Assembly (NCBI GenBank): GCA_050942895.1
Contig: JBMNOE010000034.1
Location: 1-21,357, forward strand
Direction of reading: 5' to 3'
From: JBNRMR01 sp050942895
GTDB taxonomy: Bacteria > Bacillota > Clostridia > Christensenellales > UBA1750
DNA: 21,357 nucleotides
Under the pieces are notes generated by a model, which was given only the letters and a program-made list of their open reading frames with translations, was not told the origin of the DNA and made no database searches. The translations under genes were made by a program, and so were the position numbers. Below, one piece after another: positions 14,498-21,357 of the stretch. The first letter of the stretch is position 1, and each line of letters starts with the position of its first letter.

Positions 14498-15727
14498 ATG
14501 GGTTTTCGCCGTTTGGTAGTTTTGTTGCTGGCTTTGGCGTTGACGGCGCTGTCATTCGGCCTGGGCGGCTGTTTTTTGCTGCCCGCAGAGGAGGCGGTTT
14601 TGGCGCCACCGCTGGTCGAGCCGGAAGAAATCGTCTATAAAACTGAGCCTGTAATGCGCGGCAACATGGAGGACAAAAGAATAATCACCGCATATTTCGC
14701 GCCCATAGTCAGCCACAGCCTTTATTTCACTAAAGCCAGCGGACGGGTGCAGAGCATAGACATCGCCTTGGGCAAAGAGGTGGAAGCGGGAGATATATTG
14801 GTGGAGCTTGAAAACGAAAACATTCAAAGGCGCATAAGAGACCAGGAGCTGGTGGTCAAAAGGCTTGAAAGCAGGCTGAACGAGGCCAGAAGCGGCGGAG
14901 CTGATGAATATGCAATAAAGCTGGCCCAGCTTGATCTTGAGGCGGCTAATAATGTTTACCAAGATCTGCTGGCGGAAAAGACGGAGATAAGCACCCGCCA
15001 CGGAGTGGACACAAACCCTGCCCTGCAAGAGCAACTGGAAAACATCGATACAAAAATGCGCGATCAGCTTATTCAGCTGGAAAAACTGCAACTTAAGCTG
15101 GAGCAGCTTGAACAGGGCGGTAACAGCTACCAGGTCGAGCAGGCGGCATATGAGCTGGAGTCCGCTGAAAATTCTTTGAATGATCTTTACGCCGAGTATG
15201 AGAACACCGTGCTGCGCGCGCCGATCACCGGCAGGATCACCTGGATGAAGACGATGAACGTGGGTGAGTCCGTCGGCACATATTCCAGCATAATCACCCT
15301 GTCCGATCCTACGCAGCTTGTGCTCCAATATGACAACAGCAAGGCTTCGGAGTTCCCTGTGGGCATGAAGGTTTCAATCGCTTATGAAAAGGAAACTTAT
15401 ACAGGGACTGTTGAATCCAACCCGCAGACAAACCCGCCCAGCGAAAACGGCTCCAAGAACGACTATGCCCGCTTCACGATAGACGGCTTTGACCTTTCCA
15501 CCGCTGCCGCCGGCGCAAGCGCACAGATAACCGCCGTGCTGGATTCGCGGGAGGATGTGATCGTCATCAGCAAAAACCGGGTCAACACATTCCAGACCCG
15601 CTATTATGTGAATGTTCTGGTGGACGGCATAAAGGAGGAGCGCGATATACAGATCGGCCTGCAAACAGCCACTGAGGTTGAAGTCTTAAAAGGCTTGGAA
15701 GAAGGCGAGCTGATCATCATCAACTAG
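14498..15727 (+). CDS. Membrane-fusion/efflux adaptor lipoprotein (HlyD/MacA type)
   Basis: Adaptor subunit of an ABC exporter, 409 residues from ATG at 14498. An in-frame TTG at 14483 overlaps the GGAGG site and is rejected. The N terminus has a basic start, a hydrophobic stretch (residues 6-22) and a lipobox LGGC with Cys25, so a lipid-anchored extracytoplasmic protein is expected. A barrel-sandwich half (SGRVQSIDIALGKEVEAGDILVELE) is followed by a long coiled-coil hairpin rich in Glu, Leu and Gln, then the second half (APITGRITWMKTMNVGESVG) and a C-terminal beta-barrel. It is the first gene of the export cluster, 33 bp after the kinase with no terminator between them. The cargo is unknown. 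Confidence 0.88.
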   Translation: MGFRRLVVLLLALALTALSFGLGGCFLLPAEEAVLAPPLVEPEEIVYKTEPVMRGNMEDKRIITAYFAPIVSHSLYFTKASGRVQSIDIALGKEVEAGDILVELENENIQRRIRDQELVVKRLESRLNEARSGGADEYAIKLAQLDLEAANNVYQDLLAEKTEISTRHGVDTNPALQEQLENIDTKMRDQLIQLEKLQLKLEQLEQGGNSYQVEQAAYELESAENSLNDLYAEYENTVLRAPITGRITWMKTMNVGESVGTYSSIITLSDPTQLVLQYDNSKASEFPVGMKVSIAYEKETYTGTVESNPQTNPPSENGSKNDYARFTIDGFDLSTAAAGASAQITAVLDSREDVIVISKNRVNTFQTRYYVNVLVDGIKEERDIQIGLQTATEVEVLKGLEEGELIIIN

Positions 15728-15868
15728 GGGTCGAGTTCCCGTCAAAGGGATGCTCCCTTTGAAAACCCGCTTACTGGGGTTACAAGGGGGTCAAGGGGCG
15801 GTCACCTTGCGGGGTGTGGGCGAAGCCCCGTGTCGTTTCCATATTGTGCGGAAGGAAGGGTATAAGGT
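15728..15868. other. Intergenic region with hairpins, relative of the 104-bp repeat
   Basis: The 141 bp between adaptor and permease hold a perfect hairpin (caaaggga-tgc-tccctttg, 15743-15761) and a G+C-rich part around 15782-15835 with weaker inverted repeats. The stretch caagggggtcaaggggcggtcacc resembles the G-rich half of the 104-bp repeats at 20341-20904. No T-run follows the first hairpin, so it is not a standard terminator. Confidence 0.5.
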
Positions 15869-18727
15869 TTGGTTCGTTTTGTTTTTAGGAAGATGCTGCA
15901 TAATAAGCTGCTGATAATCTGCCTTTTGATTGGCGTGGTTTTGGCGGTGGGAATGGTCAGTTCAATACCCATGTTTGCGGACGGCATCCTTAACCGTATG
16001 CTTGTCAAGGATCTGGAGGGCTACCAAACCCGCTCCAGGGCTTTCACCGGCAGATATTATGTGAGATGCAATCTGGATACGGCATATAAGCCGGAATCCA
16101 GGCTGAATGCTCTGGAGTATTTTGACCATCACATACCGATGAATATAGAAGAGCTGGGCATTCCCGTGCTGGGAGAGATGACCATATATAGCATATCGGC
16201 ATTCAGAACAAACAAGTCGAAGGTGGACGAAGAAAGGCCGCTGCGCCACACATTCAGGGTTGCAGCGACGGAAAACTTTTTTGGCGGTAAGGCCGAAATA
16301 ACCCATGGGACAGCGCCGGCGGCCGGGGTGGGGGAGGACGGAAGCATCGAGGTGGCGATGTCATATGCCAACATGGTGGAAAATGAATGGGAGCTGGGCC
16401 GCGTGTATGAGGTGACCGACGGCCAAAACCGGCTGGATGATCTGCCCCTTTATTTTAAGATAGTGGGCGTTTTTGAGCTGAACGATCCCTCTGACCCGGC
16501 ATGGTATGACGGCGGCAACCAGGTAATGTACCACATGATGATGGACTACAGCCTTTTCAGGAATCTGTTCGTGGGAAGCGAGACCACTTTTATTTCAGCC
16601 ATGGAGTACTACTACGCCATCGATTACCACAGCATAAAAATCTCCAATCTGCAGAAAGTTTATAGCACATTGACTGAGCAGGAGGAGTGGATCGTCAGCA
16701 AGCGCAGCTGCTCATACAGAATCCCGATTATCTCGCTGCTGGAGCAGTACGGCCCCAGGGAGGAACAGCTTCGCACGATGCTGCTTGTAATACAGATCCC
16801 GATTTTGCTGATGCTGGCCTTCTACACATTCATGATCTCACAGCTCATTTTAGATTATGAGCGCAACGAGATTTCAATGCTAAAGAGCAGGGGCGCCTCC
16901 AGGGGCCAGATTGTGCTGATATATCTGCTGGAAAGCACAATCATCGGCGCTGTTGCCATGCCTTTGGGCATAGGCCTGGGGGTTGGTATCTGCAAGATGA
17001 TTGGCGCTTCAAACGGCTTTTTGGAATTCGTTTCAAGGACTGCCATATACATCGAGATAACGCCGACCGTCATTTTCTACAGCCTTATCACCGTGATATT
17101 CTCAGTGCTGACGATGGTTTTGCCCGCAATAGCCTATTCAAAGATAGGCATAGTTGAGCATAAAACTAAGAGCGCGCGAAAGAAAACCCTTCTTTGGAAG
17201 AAACTGGGGCTGGATTTCATACTCCTTGCGCTTTCCGGCTACGGCCTTTATTCATATAACAAGCGAATGCTGACCATGGCCGTCACAGGAATGGACGCGA
17301 ACGCAGTGCCCATCGATCCGCTTCTGTTCGTGATGTCCACTCTTTTCATAGTAGGGGTGGGGCTACTCTTTGTGCGGATATACCCCTATCTCGTCAGGCT
17401 GGTGTTTTTGATCGGCAAAAAGGCTTGGTCGCCGGTGATGTACGCTTCGTTCCTGCAGGTGTCAAGGAGCGGCGGACAGGAAGCTTTCTTGATGCTGTTT
17501 TTGGTTATGACCCTTTCTACCGGTCTTTTTTCTGCCAATGCCGCCAGGACCTTGAACACTAACATAACCGACAGGGTGCAGTACGCCTTGGGGGCTGATA
17601 TAGTGGTCAAGCCTTATTGGAAGAGCAACGAGGTGATAATTGCCAGTGATGAAGGGGGCTCCTCCCAGGTGCCGTCTTTGGGCGGCTTTGCAAACGACAA
17701 AATAATTACATACATTGAGCCTGAATTTTCCCCCTATTATTCAATAGAAGGCGTGCAGAGCGTGGCAAGGGTGTTTAAAAAGGCACAGGTGACGGCAAGC
17801 CTTGGCACGAAAAACACCAGCGCAGGCATGATGGCCATCAATTCCGCGGACTTCGGCCGGACCGCCTTCATGCCCGACGGGCTGCTGCCCTTTCATTGGT
17901 ATGAATATTTAAATCTTATGACTTTGGAAAAAAAGGCATGTCTGATATCAACGGAGTTTGCCGACGAGTTCGGCATAAAAGTGGGAGATACCATCAAAAT
18001 GTCATGGGAGCGGCAGGCGCCGATGGAGCTGAGGGTGTACGGCATAGTTGACTACTGGCCCACATATAAGCCGATAGCCCAGCGCGGCCTGTACTCGCGG
18101 GAGACACGGCTTATAATATGCAATCTTGACTATGTGCGCGCTCTTTCGGCTCTGGAGCCATACGAGGTGTGGCTGAAGAAGGCGCAGGGCAGCACCTCAG
18201 AGCAGATATACGAAAGCATAAGCCAGCAGGGCATCGCCGTTGAAGGGCTGAAGGACTCCACTTTGGACATAGTCTCCGTGAAAAATGACCCGCTGATTCA
18301 GGGGGTCAACGGCGCTTTGACGATGGGGTTCTTGGTGACTATGATCGTCTGCTCCATAGGGTTTATAATATACTGGGTGCTCTCGATAAAGCGCAGGGTG
18401 CTCCAGTTCGGCATACTCAGGGCCATGGGCCTTTCGATGGGCAACCTGACGGGGATGCTGGTGGCCGAACAGGTGCTCATATCCGGCAGCGCCATATTAG
18501 CCGGCGTTTTCACCGGCGCGAAAGCCTCGGAGCTTTTTGTGCCGCTTTTTCAGGTGGTCTACAAGGCTTCGGAGCTGATACCCCCCTTCAGAATTATAAT
18601 GGAGCGGGCGGACTATCTAAAGGTGTACATGATCATCGCCGCGATGCTGGTCATCGCCTTCTTCGTGCTGGGCTGGCTTATTTCAAGAATAAAAATGGCG
18701 CAGGCGCTGAAGCTTGGGGAGGATTAA
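15869..18727 (+). CDS. ABC exporter permease, FtsX/MacB type with two FtsX-like halves
   Basis: A 952-residue membrane protein. The TTG start at 15869 follows GAAGGAAGGG with a usable spacing and gives a short basic N terminus before the first membrane segment. An ATG eight codons later is the alternative. About ten membrane segments are visible: one near 13-35, three in the first FtsX core (about 303-328, 350-375, 402-425), three central (446-462, 483-510, 532-555) and three at the end (812-838, 855-880, 919-941). Large extracytoplasmic parts span 36-300 and 556-805. Typical FtsX phrases are EISMLKSRGASRGQI and VLQFGILRAMGLSMGNL. It works with the adaptor and the two ATPases just downstream. 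The substrate could be a peptide, lipid or drug and is not predictable. Confidence 0.9.
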   Translation: MVRFVFRKMLHNKLLIICLLIGVVLAVGMVSSIPMFADGILNRMLVKDLEGYQTRSRAFTGRYYVRCNLDTAYKPESRLNALEYFDHHIPMNIEELGIPVLGEMTIYSISAFRTNKSKVDEERPLRHTFRVAATENFFGGKAEITHGTAPAAGVGEDGSIEVAMSYANMVENEWELGRVYEVTDGQNRLDDLPLYFKIVGVFELNDPSDPAWYDGGNQVMYHMMMDYSLFRNLFVGSETTFISAMEYYYAIDYHSIKISNLQKVYSTLTEQEEWIVSKRSCSYRIPIISLLEQYGPREEQLRTMLLVIQIPILLMLAFYTFMISQLILDYERNEISMLKSRGASRGQIVLIYLLESTIIGAVAMPLGIGLGVGICKMIGASNGFLEFVSRTAIYIEITPTVIFYSLITVIFSVLTMVLPAIAYSKIGIVEHKTKSARKKTLLWKKLGLDFILLALSGYGLYSYNKRMLTMAVTGMDANAVPIDPLLFVMSTLFIVGVGLLFVRIYPYLVRLVFLIGKKAWSPVMYASFLQVSRSGGQEAFLMLFLVMTLSTGLFSANAARTLNTNITDRVQYALGADIVVKPYWKSNEVIIASDEGGSSQVPSLGGFANDKIITYIEPEFSPYYSIEGVQSVARVFKKAQVTASLGTKNTSAGMMAINSADFGRTAFMPDGLLPFHWYEYLNLMTLEKKACLISTEFADEFGIKVGDTIKMSWERQAPMELRVYGIVDYWPTYKPIAQRGLYSRETRLIICNLDYVRALSALEPYEVWLKKAQGSTSEQIYESISQQGIAVEGLKDSTLDIVSVKNDPLIQGVNGALTMGFLVTMIVCSIGFIIYWVLSIKRRVLQFGILRAMGLSMGNLTGMLVAEQVLISGSAILAGVFTGAKASELFVPLFQVVYKASELIPPFRIIMERADYLKVYMIIAAMLVIAFFVLGWLISRIKMAQALKLGED

Positions 18728-18729
18728 AC

Positions 18730-19449
18730 ATGCTGAGCACGGTTGATGTGGACAGAAAGTTCGGCAGCGGCCAAAACGAGGTTCACGCTCTGAAAAGGGT
18801 AAACATAAACATACTTCCTGAAAGGATGACGATACTCCGGGGCCGCAGCGGCTCCGGAAAGACCTGCCTGATAAACATAATGGGAGCCTTGGATCAGCCG
18901 ACGGCGGGGCAGGTTTTTTACCGGGGGAGGGATATTGTGAAGGAAAGCGAGCGCAGGCGTGACAGCCTTCGTCGCACGGATTTCGGCTTCATATTTCAAT
19001 CCGTGGCGCTGATGCCCACAATGACCGCCTACGAAAATGTGGACTTTGCCCTCAGGCTCTCGGGTATGGGCGCTTCACAAAGGGATAAGCGCGTCAAGGA
19101 GTGCCTTGAGTATGTGGAGATGGAAAAGAGGGCCAGGCACCGCCCGGCAGAGCTTTCAGGCGGCGAACAGCAGCGGGTGGCCATCGCCAGGGCCATTTGC
19201 CACCGCCCGGGGATAGTCTTCGCTGACGAGCCCACTGCCGAGCTGGACTCGCGCATGGGTCTTGCCGTGATCAAGCTGATGAGGGAGTTGGTGGCCCACG
19301 AAAAGCTTACCATCGTCCTCACCACCCATGATCCCAACATGTTCGAGCTGGCGGATGATGTTTATACCCTTGAAAACGGAGAGGTGACGGAGCATATCCA
19401 TGTGACGCCCTTGCCGGAAGGAGGCGTGGGCGATGATTCACTGCGATAA
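18730..19449 (+). CDS. ABC transporter ATPase, LolD/MacB type (first copy)
   Basis: Cytosolic ATP-binding subunit of 239 residues. All motifs are intact: Walker A GRSGSGKT (38-45), Q-loop Gln90, signature LSGGEQQR (142-149), Walker B IVFADEP with catalytic Glu167, and the switch His200 in TTHD. The FtsX-partner subfamily is supported by PTAGQVFYRGRDI and the neighbouring permease. It starts 2 bp after the permease stop with GGGGAGGA inside the permease end, and overlaps the second ATPase by 17 bp. With two complete ATPases, a heterodimer or two alternative homodimers are possible. Confidence 0.95.
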   Translation: MLSTVDVDRKFGSGQNEVHALKRVNINILPERMTILRGRSGSGKTCLINIMGALDQPTAGQVFYRGRDIVKESERRRDSLRRTDFGFIFQSVALMPTMTAYENVDFALRLSGMGASQRDKRVKECLEYVEMEKRARHRPAELSGGEQQRVAIARAICHRPGIVFADEPTAELDSRMGLAVIKLMRELVAHEKLTIVLTTHDPNMFELADDVYTLENGEVTEHIHVTPLPEGGVGDDSLR

Positions 19450-20326
19450 TCTGGTGAAGATATATAAAACTGCGGATATAGAGGTGGTAGCCCTGCAGGG
19501 GCTGGATTTGACGGTGGAGCAGGGCGAACTGATGGCGATAATCGGCAACAGCGGCAGCGGCAAGTCCACGCTGATGAACATGCTGGGCGCCTTGGACAAG
19601 CCTTCCGCCGGCGCGCTGACAGTCGCCGGGCAGGATCTTCTTAAGTTTGACCAGCGAAAGACGGTCAAATATCAGCGGGAGACCGTGGGATTTGTCTGGC
19701 AAAACAATGCGCGCAATCTTCTGCCCTACATGACTGCCCTTGAAAATGTGGAGGTGCCGATGATGATCTCCGGCACGGCAAAGCGGGCAAAGGCGAGGGA
19801 ACTGCTGGAGATCGTCGGGATGTCCCACAGAGCGAAGTCAAAGCTGACGCAGCTTTCGGGCGGCGAGCAGCAAAGGGTGGCGCTGGCTATCGCCATGGCC
19901 AACAGCCCGCAGGTTTTGCTTGCGGACGAGCCCACCGGCGCGGTGGACACCAGCACCGGCCAGCAGATTCTTTCCGCCATGCGCAGGATAAACCGGGAGC
20001 TTGGCACCACAATAGTTATCGTCACACATGATATCGGCCTGCAGCACAGCGTGGACAGGGTGGTGGCCATCAGAGACGGGCGCACTTCGTCTGAGTTTGT
20101 TCGCAGGCGCTCCTACATGGACGAGCTGGAGAGCGTGGAGAGTCTTTACGACAGAACCGCTCAGGTGGAAAGCTCCCATGTTGAGTTGGTTGTGATGGAT
20201 AGCGCCGGCAGGGTGCAGATCCCCCGGGAACATCTGGACCGCTTGGGCATCCACGGCCGTACGCGGCTTAAGGTATCATTTAATGAAGGCGAGGTTGTAA
20301 TCAGCAAACCGGAAGACGGAGCTTAG
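19433..20326 (+). CDS. ABC transporter ATPase with C-terminal AbrB-like segment (second copy)
   Basis: A 297-residue ATPase: Walker A GNSGSGKS (38-45), Q-loop Gln90, signature LSGGEQQR (141-148), Walker B VLLADEP with Glu166, and switch His199. It is about 55 residues longer than its neighbour. After a linker, residues 249-292 (VELVVMDSAGRVQIPREHLD...LKVSFNEGEVVISKP) match the swapped-hairpin AbrB/SpoVT fold, with the typical 'D..GRVQIP...R..LGI' line. This could dimerise the ATPases, bind DNA for feedback control, or be a structural clamp. AAGGAGG sits 8 nt before ATG, within the first ATPase gene. It is the last gene of the export cluster. Confidence 0.93.
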   Translation: MIHCDNLVKIYKTADIEVVALQGLDLTVEQGELMAIIGNSGSGKSTLMNMLGALDKPSAGALTVAGQDLLKFDQRKTVKYQRETVGFVWQNNARNLLPYMTALENVEVPMMISGTAKRAKARELLEIVGMSHRAKSKLTQLSGGEQQRVALAIAMANSPQVLLADEPTGAVDTSTGQQILSAMRRINRELGTTIVIVTHDIGLQHSVDRVVAIRDGRTSSEFVRRRSYMDELESVESLYDRTAQVESSHVELVVMDSAGRVQIPREHLDRLGIHGRTRLKVSFNEGEVVISKPEDGA

Positions 20327-20340
20327 AGATGCGATCAGGA

Positions 20341-20904
20341 GCCACCCGGCTCATGCCCTCTCCCTTTCGCAAATCCCCATTCATGCGAGCATGAAAGTTT
20401 TAGTCAAGCTTTTTCAAAAGCTTGCAGGGGGTCCGGGGGGCGGAGCCACCCGGCTCGTGCCTTTTCCCTTGCGCAAATCTTCATTCATGCGAGCATAAAA
20501 GTTTTAGTCAAGCTTTTTCAAAAGCTTGCAGGGGGTCCAGGGGGCAGCGCCACCCGGCTCGTGCCCTCTCCCTTGCGCAAATCTTCATTTATGCGAGTAT
20601 AAAAGTTTTAGTCAAGCTTTTTCAAAAGCTTGCAGGGGATCCGGGGGGCGGCGCCACCCGGCTCGTGCCCTCTCCCTTGCGCAAATCTTTATTCATGCGA
20701 GCATAAAAGTTTTAGTCAAGCTTTTTCAAAAGCTTGCAGGGGGTCCGGGGGCGGCGCCACCCGGCTCGTGCCCTCTCCCTTACGCAAATCTTCATTTATG
20801 CGAGCATAAAAGTTTTAGTCAAGCTTTTTCAAAAGCTTGCAGGGGATCCGAGGGGCGGCGCCACCCGGATCGTGCCCTTTCCCTTACGCAAATCTTCATT
20901 TATA
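20341..20904. repeat. Tandem array of a 104-bp hairpin-rich repeat, about 5.4 copies
   Basis: The anchor gccaccc recurs at 20341, 20445, 20549, 20653, 20756 and 20860 (spacings 104, 104, 104, 103, 104). Each full unit contains atgcgagcat, a strong hairpin caagctttt-tc-aaaagcttg, and a G+C-rich imperfect inverted repeat ccggggggcg-gc-gccacccgg. The last copy breaks off near 20904. The period is not a multiple of 3 and an indel occurs, so ORFs across it are not genes. The rest of the 640-bp gap after the ATPase (20327-20340 and 20905-20965) holds only the terminator. Confidence 0.95.
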
Positions 20905-20923
20905 TAGAACCATATACAAAGAA

Positions 20924-20950
20924 AAAAGACCGCCTTGTCAGCGGTCTTTT
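20924..20950. terminator. Bidirectional rho-independent terminator
   Basis: A 10-bp stem aaaagaccgc / gcggtctttt with a 7-nt loop is flanked by A- and T-runs on both sides. It lies 16 nt after the rubrerythrin stop on the minus strand and would also stop transcripts leaving the ABC cluster through the repeat array. Confidence 0.88.
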
Positions 20951-20965
20951 ATTATTTCCGAATTC

Positions 20966-21357
20966 TTAGAACTTTTCGCAGACGATCTCGAAGAACGCTT
21001 TGGGATGGTCGCAAACGGGGCAAACTTCAGCGGCGGCCACTGCAAAGTGGATGTGTCCGCAGTTAGCGCAGCGCCATGCCACGACGTCGTCCTTAACAAA
21101 GACTTTGCCTTCTTCAAGGTTCTTGAGCAAAGTCAGATATCTTTCCTCGTGATGCTTTTCGATGGCCGCAACAGCGCCGAACAGATAGGCGATCTTCTTG
21201 AAGCCTTCTTCTTCGGCGACGCGCTTAAATTCAGCGTACATCTCGGTCCATTCGTAGTTTTCACCGGCGGCGGCGTCCTTCAGGTTCTCCTCGGTGCTGT
21301 TGATGCCGTCAAGAAGCTTAAACCAAATCTTGGCATGCTCCTTTTCATTGCCGGAGG
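20966..21357 (-). CDS. Rubrerythrin, C-terminal part (cut by window edge)
   Basis: Non-haem iron peroxidase that protects anaerobes from hydrogen peroxide. The frame is open to the window edge, so the internal ATG at 21241 is not the start. There are 129 residues visible. The di-iron four-helix part shows EKEHAK and IEKHHEERY metal-binding motifs and the family stretch GENYEWTEMYAEF. The C-terminal rubredoxin-like iron site is CANCGH ... CPVCDHP. The protein ends ...VCEKF. The start, promoter and any PerR-type control lie outside the window. It is convergent with the ABC cluster and unrelated to it in function. Confidence 0.95.
   Translation of the reverse strand, partial: SGNEKEHAKIWFKLLDGINSTEENLKDAAAGENYEWTEMYAEFKRVAEEEGFKKIAYLFGAVAAIEKHHEERYLTLLKNLEEGKVFVKDDVVAWRCANCGHIHFAVAAAEVCPVCDHPKAFFEIVCEKF

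Noticed and set aside
20341..20904. CRISPR array
   Set aside because: The whole 104-bp unit is conserved, with no variable spacers and no cas genes nearby.
20422..20969. Two overlapping plus-strand ORFs of 94 and 147 codons in the repeat array
   Set aside because: They are translations of the 104-bp repeat, start at the same point of successive units, and change frame between units. No ribosome binding site.

Overview
The window looks like a chromosomal segment from an anaerobic member of the Clostridia (Bacillota). This is inferred from three things. The gene order yicC-remA-gmk-rpoZ-coaC-coaB-priA-def-fmt is the classical Firmicutes order. Genes carry strong AGGAGG-type ribosome binding sites. 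A rubrerythrin and a double [4Fe-4S] flavoenzyme-type protein are present. Base composition is moderately G+C-rich. I cannot name a genus from sequence alone.

Layout. (1) Positions 1-7565, minus strand: a housekeeping operon read right to left from an extended -10 promoter at 7537-7565. It runs yicC, remA, gmk, rpoZ, coaC, coaB, priA, def, fmt, and then a reading frame that leaves the window at base 1. That last frame starts inside the fmt stop region and encodes eleven exact-length 11-residue Arg/Pro/Tyr/Gly repeats (DNA period 33 bp). Its enzyme part lies outside the window. CoaC and CoaB, often one fused protein, are separate overlapping genes here. (2) Positions 7615-14464: a sugar-metabolism island. 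A FucI/AraA-type ketol isomerase is on the minus strand with its own terminator and tandem promoters. Diverging from it on the plus strand are a TIM-barrel sugar-phosphate epimerase/isomerase, a PreA-like Fe-S oxidoreductase homologue, an unassigned TIM-barrel-like protein and a ribulokinase. The ribulokinase has its own promoter with a palindrome over the -35 box. (3) Positions 14498-20326, plus strand: a four-gene ABC export module with a lipoprotein membrane-fusion adaptor, a ten-segment FtsX/MacB-type permease and two ATPases. The second ATPase carries an AbrB-like C-terminal segment. (4) Positions 20341-20904: about 5.4 tandem copies of a 104-bp hairpin-rich repeat, then a bidirectional terminator. 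(5) Positions 20966-21357, minus strand: the C-terminal 129 residues of a rubrerythrin cut by the window edge.

How the genes may work together. The isomerase (aldose to ketose) and the ribulokinase (ketose to ketose 5-phosphate) form the first two steps of an L-arabinose-like pathway. No AraD-type 4-epimerase is in the window, and the three genes between them have no fixed place in the textbook pathway. The substrate of the island is therefore open, and this is the most likely place for undescribed biochemistry. The exporter follows the ribulokinase by 33 bp with no visible terminator, so read-through is possible but unproven.
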